From positions 1 to 12,026 of the forward strand of contig CAJWIA010000024.1 of assembly GCA_913040765.1 (NCBI GenBank): a stretch of 12,026 bases of DNA, given 5' to 3'. This DNA comes from an uncultured Anaerolineales bacterium. Its GTDB lineage: Bacteria > Chloroflexota > Anaerolineae > Anaerolineales > UBA11657. Below the pieces are notes generated by a model that saw only the letters and a program-made list of their open reading frames with translations, did no database searches and was not told where the DNA came from. Shown piece after piece: positions 6,862-12,026 of this stretch (the stretch's first letter is position 1; each line of letters begins with the position of its first letter). The position numbers were made by a program, and so were the translations under genes.

Positions 6862-8543
6862 AATCTCCCTACCACCCTTCTAATTACGATATACCAGTTA
6901 GCAATCCCATTAAAGCGGTCTGATGGCTCAATAATTGGACCCATATGTACACCATTGACCACCTTGTTCGTTACGTATGAATACACTGGATGATATACAA
7001 GTAGAGCAGGAGTATCATCAACAAACCGCTTCTGGAACATATGGTACAAACCTGTTCTAGCAGATATCGATGGAGTAGTACGTGCTTGTTCTAAATATTC
7101 ACTTATTATTCGATTGTCATATCCACTATAATTTTGACCACTTTCAATTTCAGTCTGATGCCAAAATGGGTATGGGTCTGGGTCAGGCGTCCTCTGCAAG
7201 CTAAGGTCAATCATTATTGCTTGAAATTCTCGAGTATCAAGATGTTCTTCCTTGAGAATATCTGGCTCCACAGTTTGTAGCACTGCATTAATACCTAATT
7301 GTCCCCAATCTTCTACTGCAATCTCACCCAAAACGACTGACAAATCATCGTTAGGCACCAACAACTGAAATTTAAGGTCTTGACCATCTTTTTGCAATCC
7401 AGAATTATCGTTAATACCTTCGACATCAGATTCAGGCAAAGCCCATCCTGACTCGCTTAACAAATCAGCAGCATTGTCGGGATCATAATCAACATTCATT
7501 AGAGAGTCATTGAAAGCCCAATTGCCTGGATGAATTGGGCTGCTAGCCAACACAGCTTGTCCCGACAAGAATTCGTTTACAAAATATTTGCGATTTAGTC
7601 CCAACAGCAATGCTAATCTCACCTTCTTCTCTCTAAAAAATTTGAGGGACTCGTTTTGTTGATTCAGCAAAATTATTTTAGTTTCAGGCAACAAAGAAGA
7701 ATGAATATTAAAGTTATCATTATTCAACATCGAAGCTATACCACCTTGACTCAGTCCACCAACTCCCATTACTTCATTTTGTCGCAATGCCTCAATAGCC
7801 GAATATTCATCGAGATAGTACTTAATTTTGATTGCACTCAACATAGGGGTATCACCATGATAGAAAGGGTTGGTTATCAGTGCAATTTCAGCACGGGATT
7901 CCCCATCCGCCAAACTCAAATTCTCTACCCGAAAAGGTCCTGATCCTACAGGACTCAGATTAGCCGGATGAAGCTTGAGATCAGCAGAGCGCACACCTGA
8001 AAACATATGAGCAGGTAAAACCGGAAATGTTACGTGATCAAGAAAAGGTGCATAAGCCTCAGGTAATGTGAGTTTAAGAGTACTATTATTAAGCTTGGCC
8101 ACAGCAATCTGCCTCCATAATTCACCAGTATCAACTGGCCCAGGGTAATCTGGAGATTGCATCAGACCAATAGTAAATATTACGTCATCCAGTGAAAGGG
8201 GCACACCATCATGCCAACGCAGACCTGAACGCATCACAAAAGTATAAGAAAGGCCATCTGCAGTAACTGCCCAACTTTCAGCTAAATCAGGTGTTGGATG
8301 TCCTGATCCATCAAACTTCAACATACCTGCATAAACCAACTTTGTAATGTCACGATCCGGCCCATGGTGAGAGAACAGTAGAGGATTTAAATCGCGTGGC
8401 TCACCTATCACACCTTCCACGTACGTGCCACCAGACGCTGGAGACACAGAAACCAGAAGTCCTAAAGATTGCGTATATAATAAATACCCAATTAGTGCCA
8501 ATCCAGTTATTGCTATTACAATCTGTGTACGTATATTATTCAT
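6852..8543 (-). CDS. Family 5 extracellular solute-binding protein (oligopeptide/dipeptide ABC-transporter type)
   Basis: A 563-residue SBP_bac_5 protein, the size of OppA/DppA relatives, which capture peptides or other small solutes outside the cell for an ABC importer. After an N-terminal hydrophobic segment (about 9-32) come GEPRDLNPLL, LVYAGMLKFD, the signature PDLAESWAVTADGLSYTFVMRSGLRWHDGVPLSLDDV split over 86-122, then GSGPFRVENL and VRLALLLGLNRKYFVNEFLSGQAVLASSPI, all typical of the family. I see no cysteine anywhere in the protein, so it cannot be a lipoprotein like most Gram-positive relatives. It is either anchored by the N-terminal helix or cleaved and released. No permease or ATPase genes are in the window, so it is an orphan here and the substrate is unknown. 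The ATG at 8543 has no evident Shine-Dalgarno. It may be read through from secG or from a weak promoter near 8618-8626. Confidence 0.9.
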   Translation of the reverse strand: MNNIRTQIVIAITGLALIGYLLYTQSLGLLVSVSPASGGTYVEGVIGEPRDLNPLLFSHHGPDRDITKLVYAGMLKFDGSGHPTPDLAESWAVTADGLSYTFVMRSGLRWHDGVPLSLDDVIFTIGLMQSPDYPGPVDTGELWRQIAVAKLNNSTLKLTLPEAYAPFLDHVTFPVLPAHMFSGVRSADLKLHPANLSPVGSGPFRVENLSLADGESRAEIALITNPFYHGDTPMLSAIKIKYYLDEYSAIEALRQNEVMGVGGLSQGGIASMLNNDNFNIHSSLLPETKIILLNQQNESLKFFREKKVRLALLLGLNRKYFVNEFLSGQAVLASSPIHPGNWAFNDSLMNVDYDPDNAADLLSESGWALPESDVEGINDNSGLQKDGQDLKFQLLVPNDDLSVVLGEIAVEDWGQLGINAVLQTVEPDILKEEHLDTREFQAIMIDLSLQRTPDPDPYPFWHQTEIESGQNYSGYDNRIISEYLEQARTTPSISARTGLYHMFQKRFVDDTPALLVYHPVYSYVTNKVVNGVHMGPIIEPSDRFNGIANWYIVIRRVVGRLTN

Positions 8544-8561
8544 ATAAACTACGCTTGTAAG

Positions 8562-8597
8562 AAAAAAGTGCCCCGATAAGATTTTGGGAGCACTTTT
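8562..8597 (-). terminator. Intrinsic terminator downstream of secG
   Basis: On the minus strand the arm AAAAGTGC (8597-8590) pairs with GCACTTTT (8571-8564). Three further G-C pairs around one bulged A close an 11-nt loop, and a run of six T (8567-8562) follows. It lies about 85 nt past the secG stop and 18 nt before the binding-protein ATG, so it ends secG transcription or acts within the leader of the next gene. Confidence 0.7.
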
Positions 8598-8617
8598 AAG
8601 ACTAATCGATGGACTAG

Positions 8618-8626
8618 CTTATAACA
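8618..8626 (-). promoter_or_regulatory. Possible extended -10 promoter of the binding-protein gene
   Basis: The minus strand reads TGT then TATAAG (8623-8618), an extended -10 match. No -35 is recognisable at normal spacing. If used, transcription would start near 8611 and pass through the hairpin at 8597-8562 before the gene. This is tentative. Confidence 0.3.
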
Positions 8627-8681
8627 CAACTTCTGGTAGCCATAGAAAACTTACTAGACAGAATTATCAGCTATATGAGCG

Positions 8682-8906
8682 TTAGCCATTCACCATAACA
8701 TTAAGTATCGCAGTAACAAAAAAGGCTACTGCCAGACCAATGGTGATATTAAACAGTAGTTTCTCAACCCCTCTGCGTGCACGGAACACACTACCCTCTG
8801 TCGCCCCCGTAAGACCACCTAAGCCAGCACCTTTACTTTGCAAAACAATAGCAACAATTAATGCAATTGAAATTACAATTTGGGCTAAATTCATCGTCGC
8901 ATTCAT
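8682..8906 (-). CDS. secG: Preprotein translocase subunit SecG
   Basis: A 74-residue membrane protein matching SecG in size and layout. The first transmembrane helix (about 6-23) ends in VLQSKGAGLGGLTGATEGSVFRARRG, split over 21-46, which is the conserved cytoplasmic loop (VLLQxGKGxGL...F in the family). A second helix follows at about 51-71. SecG assists SecYE in exporting unfolded proteins, which fits the exported binding protein and transglycosylase nearby. The ATG at 8906 is preferred because GAGG lies about 9 nt upstream. A TTG at 8921 overlaps that ribosome binding site and would add five residues, so it is unlikely; an ATG at 8894 is another option. A good promoter lies just upstream and a terminator just downstream, so the gene looks monocistronic. 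Confidence 0.93.
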   Translation of the reverse strand: MNATMNLAQIVISIALIVAIVLQSKGAGLGGLTGATEGSVFRARRGVEKLLFNITIGLAVAFFVTAILNVMVNG

Positions 8907-8935
8907 GTAGACAATCCTCAAATACTAACTGCAAG

Positions 8936-8963
8936 ATTATATCACAAGCACATATGCTTACAA
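8936..8963 (-). promoter_or_regulatory. Sigma-70-type promoter of secG
   Basis: TTGTAA (8963-8958), a 16-bp spacer and a perfect TATAAT (8941-8936) are read on the minus strand, with TGA before the -10 giving an extended -10. The predicted start is a G near 8929, leaving a 23-nt leader that carries the GAGG ribosome binding site. Confidence 0.75.
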
Positions 8964-9034
8964 CAATATACGATTATGTTGACATCACTAAATTATACGC
9001 AAATACACTCTAATACAGTACAATATTGATACGT

Positions 9035-9040
9035 TACAAT
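9035..9040 (+). promoter_or_regulatory. Candidate -10 box of the kinase gene
   Basis: TACAAT sits 10 nt before the kinase ATG and would give a start near 9047, a nearly leaderless mRNA, consistent with the absence of a Shine-Dalgarno. A second TACAAT lies at 9019-9024, and a perfect TTGACA at 8979-8984 has a TACACT 19 bp further on. Which set is used cannot be decided from sequence. Confidence 0.3.
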
Positions 9041-9050
9041 ACTTTATCCA

Positions 9051-10154
9051 ATGAATCCTCACAACAAATCATTAAGTCAACCAACAGATACCAATAAAAA
9101 CAAAGTACTTAACAAACGTTACATGCTCACTGAACGACGAGCCATGGGAGGCATGGCAAATGTTTATAGAGCAGAAGACCTAGTACTTCAAAGAGTGGTT
9201 GCAGTAAAAATCCTGAGAGAAGAATTCGCTGCAGACCAAGATCTAGTGGACCAATTCCTGCGTGAAGCTAGGGCAGTAGCTCATCTCAGTCATGCGAATG
9301 TAGTGGCAGTTTATGACGTAGGTAGTGACGTAGAAAGTCATTATATGGTATTAGAACATGTGTCGGGACATGACCTAAAGCACCACATCATACTGGATAC
9401 TCCTTTTAGCACTGATCTAGCACTTGAATATGTGATTTGTATGTGTGCAGGTATAGGTCATGCACATGAACAAGGTCTTGTACATTGTGATGTTAAACCA
9501 CACAACATACTAGTTACAGATGATGGCCAGATAAAAGTAGCAGATTTTGGTATATCAAGACTGATGAAGCCAACTGAACCTTTTGATCCAATACCAAAAG
9601 CTTTTGGAACCCCACATTACTTCTCGCCAGAACAAGCACAAGGCGAGCAGGCTACTCCAGCGTCTGACGTATATTCATTAGGAGTAGTATTGTTCGAAAT
9701 GCTCACTGGAAGGTTGCCATTTGAATCAGATCAGCCACAAATCTTAGGCCATATGCATATGCATGTAACTCCACCAGACATACGCACACTTAATCAGGGG
9801 GTGCCAGATACACTGTCAGATATCATAACAAAAGTACTAACTAAAGAGCCTTCTGCACGCTATAGAACAGCCCAACACCTTGGACATGTTTTGGAAACAT
9901 ATCGCAGCAAAGGGGCGCAGGCTACGAAACCATATTTGGCACTAAGTAATAAAGAGCTAGACAAGCACATTCTTGCACATATGTATGAAAATGAAGTCTT
10001 GACAGAGGAAGCCGTGCATAACGATTTTTTTGCTGAGATTGACTGGATATCCTATCTCCTAGGAACTACTGCAGTATTATTGATACTTGGATTACTAGCA
10101 CTTTGGACAAGAGTATACTGGAAACTGGCACCTCTATTAATTTCAGTAAATTAA
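9051..10154 (+). CDS. Membrane-anchored Ser/Thr protein kinase (PknB-like catalytic domain, non-RD, no sensor domain)
   Basis: A 367-residue Hanks-type kinase. The domain starts near residue 20. The Gly-rich loop is AMGGMANVY (31-39), with Ala where the first Gly normally stands. AVK gives the ATP lysine K53, E72 in REARAVAHLSH is the helix-C glutamate, and HCDVKPHN (145-152) is the catalytic loop with D147, K149 and N152. DFG is at 165-167, GTPHYFSPEQ at 186-195 and SDVYSLG at 205-211. All catalytic residues needed for phosphotransfer are present, but the usual HRD arginine is Cys146, so this is a non-RD kinase. After residue 280 a short charged segment leads to one transmembrane helix (about 332-357) and roughly ten further residues. 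PASTA or other extracytoplasmic domains of PknB relatives are absent. The ATG at 9051 has no ribosome binding site. The substrate is unknown; ftsH follows after 74 bp with its own promoter. Confidence 0.92.
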   Translation: MNPHNKSLSQPTDTNKNKVLNKRYMLTERRAMGGMANVYRAEDLVLQRVVAVKILREEFAADQDLVDQFLREARAVAHLSHANVVAVYDVGSDVESHYMVLEHVSGHDLKHHIILDTPFSTDLALEYVICMCAGIGHAHEQGLVHCDVKPHNILVTDDGQIKVADFGISRLMKPTEPFDPIPKAFGTPHYFSPEQAQGEQATPASDVYSLGVVLFEMLTGRLPFESDQPQILGHMHMHVTPPDIRTLNQGVPDTLSDIITKVLTKEPSARYRTAQHLGHVLETYRSKGAQATKPYLALSNKELDKHILAHMYENEVLTEEAVHNDFFAEIDWISYLLGTTAVLLILGLLALWTRVYWKLAPLLISVN

Positions 10155-10161
10155 CAAATAT

Positions 10162-10208
10162 CTTACAAGAAAATCCGTCAAACTTGGTATAATTACTGGA
10201 CTTGTAAG
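10162..10208. repeat. 8-bp inverted repeat flanking the ftsH promoter
   Basis: CTTACAAG (10162-10169) and its exact complement CTTGTAAG (10201-10208) are separated by 31 bp. They are centred on the extended -10 and bracket it, one arm near the -35 position and one just after the predicted start. The geometry suits a two-site operator better than an RNA hairpin. It is not the CIRCE heat-shock element. Confidence 0.45.
10185..10193 (+). promoter_or_regulatory. Extended -10 promoter of ftsH
   Basis: TGG followed by a perfect TATAAT (10188-10193) is present. No strong -35 exists; TTACAA at 10163-10168 would need a 19-bp spacer. The predicted start is A10200, giving a 28-nt leader with GGAG at 10218-10221. 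Confidence 0.7.
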
Positions 10209-10228
10209 GCAAAACACGGAGACAAAAA

Positions 10229-12026
10229 GTGGAAAATCCCCGTATGAAAAACTCATTAGTGTACGTACTGATAGTAATAGCATTAGGCGCTATACTTTAT
10301 TCAGTTCGCACTCAATCAGGACCAAAAACAGAGCTCACAATCAGTGAAGTCGCCACTCAAATTGAACGTGGTACTGTAGAAAAAATAGTGGTAGCGGAAG
10401 ATGATTTAACTATTCATTTTCGTCCAGGTGCAGAATATGAACTAGCTATTACACGCAAAGAAAGTGCCTCAACAGCCCCTGAACAATTCGCTACACTTGG
10501 TGTAAGTGAACAGGCTAGATCTACTGTCAAATGGGAAGTGCAACGTCCCGGCGATTGGGGCAACATAATGGTGCTTCTTAGTTACACTTTACCTGCAGTA
10601 TTCGTCATTGGATTTATTTATTTCATTCTTCGCCAAGCTCAGGGCACAAACAATCAAGCTCTATCCTTTGGGAAAAGCAAAGCTCGCATGTTCTCTGGAG
10701 ACCAACCGACTGTGACATTTGACGATGTGGCTGGAGCAGACGAAGCCAAAGAGGAATTACAAGAAGTGGTTGAATTCTTGCAAGAACCAGAAAAGTTCAT
10801 AGGACTTGGAGCGCGAATACCAAAAGGAGTATTACTGGTCGGATCACCAGGTACTGGCAAAACATTACTAGCGAAAGCAGTATCTGGCGAGGCTGGTGTA
10901 CCATTTTTCTCCATATCTGGTTCAGAGTTTGTTGAAATGTTCGTTGGTGTTGGTGCAAGCCGAGTAAGAGACCTATTCGAACAGGCCAAAAAACATAGTC
11001 CCTGTATAGTTTTTGTAGATGAAATAGATGCAGTAGGTCGGCAACGTGGTGCTGGATTAGGTGGTAGTCACGACGAACGTGAGCAAACTCTCAACCAGAT
11101 ACTAGTTGAAATGGATGGCTTCGACACTGATACTAATGTAATAATTGTTGCTGCAACCAATAGGCCTGATATATTAGACCCTGCCCTATTACGACCTGGA
11201 AGATTTGATAGACGAGTTGTACTCGACCGCCCAGATATGTTAGGTAGAGAAGCAATCTTCAAAGTGCACGTACGGGGAAAGCCACTAGCTCCTGATGTGC
11301 AACTAGATGTTTTGGCCAAATCTACTCCTGGATTTGTAGGTGCCGATATTGAAAACACTGTAAATGAAGCGGCTATATTAGCAGCTAGAACTAATCAAAA
11401 ATCAATTAGTATGCGAGATATGGAAGCAGCAGTAGAAAGAGTCGTGCTAGGACCAGAACGCAAAAGTCGTATAATGACCGAACGTGAGCGTAAAATTACG
11501 GCTTATCATGAGGCTGGCCATGCCGTTGTATCGAGAGCACAACCTGAAGGAGAACCTGTACGTAAAATCACAATTATCCCACGAGGAATTGCAGCTGGAC
11601 TAACGTGGTATCTGACTACCGATGAGGACCATCGCTTAGCAACAAAGTCAAAACTTAAAGCTCGCTTGGCGGCAATGTTAGGTGGTAGAGCTGCTGAAGA
11701 ATTGGTATTCGACAAAGGAGAAGTAACTACTGGTGCATCTAACGATCTTGAACAAGTAACCAGCGTTGCCCGCCAGATGGTGACCCGCTGGGGCATGAGC
11801 GATAAATTAGGTCCTATGGCTTTCGGTAAAAAAGAAGAGTTAGTATTTCTTGGTAGAGAAATTGGTGAACAACGAGATTTTTCTGAGGCTGTAGCTGAAG
11901 AAATAGACTCCGAAGTTCGTACATTGGTTAATAGTTCACACAAATTAGCTGGCAAGTTACTCAAGAAGCATAGCGATAAACTAGACGAAGTGGCAAACTA
12001 CTTGTTAGAACATGAGACGCTCGAGC
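10229..12026 (+). CDS. ftsH: ATP-dependent zinc metalloprotease FtsH (C-terminus beyond the window)
   Basis: An open frame of about 599 codons without a stop, lacking probably only the last few dozen residues. FtsH is a hexameric membrane AAA+ protease that degrades misassembled membrane proteins and short-lived regulators. Order of parts: TM1 (about 9-26), a small extracytoplasmic domain, TM2 (about 113-136), Walker A GSPGTGKT (205-212, Ser where GPPGTGKT is usual), Walker B FVDEID (D264, E265), the second region of homology [18 protein letters not shown] (311-328), and the zinc site HEAGH (427-431), with D506 in [10 protein letters not shown] as likely third ligand. The start is taken as GTG 10229 because GGAG lies 7 nt upstream. 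The ATG at 10244, five codons in, lacks such a site. It has its own promoter, so it need not depend on the kinase gene, although read-through is possible since I see no terminator between them. Confidence 0.95.
   Translation, partial: MENPRMKNSLVYVLIVIALGAILYSVRTQSGPKTELTISEVATQIERGTVEKIVVAEDDLTIHFRPGAEYELAITRKESASTAPEQFATLGVSEQARSTVKWEVQRPGDWGNIMVLLSYTLPAVFVIGFIYFILRQAQGTNNQALSFGKSKARMFSGDQPTVTFDDVAGADEAKEELQEVVEFLQEPEKFIGLGARIPKGVLLVGSPGTGKTLLAKAVSGEAGVPFFSISGSEFVEMFVGVGASRVRDLFEQAKKHSPCIVFVDEIDAVGRQRGAGLGGSHDEREQTLNQILVEMDGFDTDTNVIIVAATNRPDILDPALLRPGRFDRRVVLDRPDMLGREAIFKVHVRGKPLAPDVQLDVLAKSTPGFVGADIENTVNEAAILAARTNQKSISMRDMEAAVERVVLGPERKSRIMTERERKITAYHEAGHAVVSRAQPEGEPVRKITIIPRGIAAGLTWYLTTDEDHRLATKSKLKARLAAMLGGRAAEELVFDKGEVTTGASNDLEQVTSVARQMVTRWGMSDKLGPMAFGKKEELVFLGREIGEQRDFSEAVAEEIDSEVRTLVNSSHKLAGKLLKKHSDKLDEVANYLLEHETLE

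Noticed and set aside
7656..7943. 95-codon plus-strand open frame
   Set aside because: It lies antisense within the binding-protein gene, with no supporting signals.
8598..8681. Possible small RNA or tRNA after secG
   Set aside because: No cloverleaf, T-loop motif or stable fold is visible; it looks like an ordinary 3' untranslated region.
10162..10208. Terminator of the kinase gene or a CIRCE element
   Set aside because: The arms are 31 bp apart, AT-rich and without a T tract, and the sequence does not match CIRCE.
10654..11358. Two further antisense open frames over the FtsH AAA domain
   Set aside because: They are complements of conserved Walker and SRH sequence with no start signals or plausible protein composition.
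11506..11964. 152-codon antisense open frame within ftsH
   Set aside because: The plus-strand reading contains the FtsH protease domain; the antisense product is low-complexity Ser/Arg-rich with no recognisable domain.

Overview
The window is about 12 kb of AT-rich bacterial DNA in two halves. No phage, IS, CRISPR, rRNA or tRNA is visible, and no stretch over 150 bp lacks a gene. All genes are chromosomal types and promoters fit a sigma-70-like consensus, often with an extended -10 (TGN before the hexamer). TTG and GTG starts occur. The SecG, TPR-transglycosylase, membrane Ser/Thr kinase and FtsH sequences would suit a free-living, possibly marine, Chloroflexota-like lineage. That placement is a guess from general resemblance, not demonstrated.

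Left part (1-4270, minus strand): a tightly packed operon for a CDP-activated 3,6-dideoxyhexose. In transcription order it holds glucose-1-phosphate cytidylyltransferase (rfbF type), CDP-glucose 4,6-dehydratase (rfbG type), an extended SDR that is probably the 4-keto reductase or epimerase, the PLP/[2Fe-2S] C-3 dehydrase E1 (rfbH type), and a family 2 glycosyltransferase cut by the window edge. The first junction is 1 bp. The other three are 4-bp start/stop overlaps (GTGA, ATGA, TTGA). The E3 reductase that E1 needs is not in the window. A strong promoter (4335-4363) is followed by a short leader holding a terminator-like hairpin with a T tract, a candidate attenuator.

Middle (4387-8906): a divergent lipoprotein-type, TPR-rich lytic transglycosylase, apparently read from a leaderless mRNA. 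It meets a convergent family 5 (oligopeptide-type) solute-binding protein tail to tail, and the two TAG stops share one CTAG. Upstream of the binding protein on the same strand is secG, separated by an intrinsic terminator.

Right part (9051-12026, plus strand): a membrane-anchored Ser/Thr kinase with an unusual HCD catalytic loop and no extracytoplasmic sensor, then ftsH, which runs off the window. The ftsH promoter is flanked by an 8-bp inverted repeat whose arm recurs upstream of other genes here.

Most of the window is envelope biology: surface sugar synthesis, peptidoglycan turnover, solute capture, secretion, signalling and membrane proteolysis. I see no clearly new multi-gene system. 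The most interesting points are regulatory (rfb leader, overlapping divergent promoters, CTTACAAG repeats) and the non-RD kinase.
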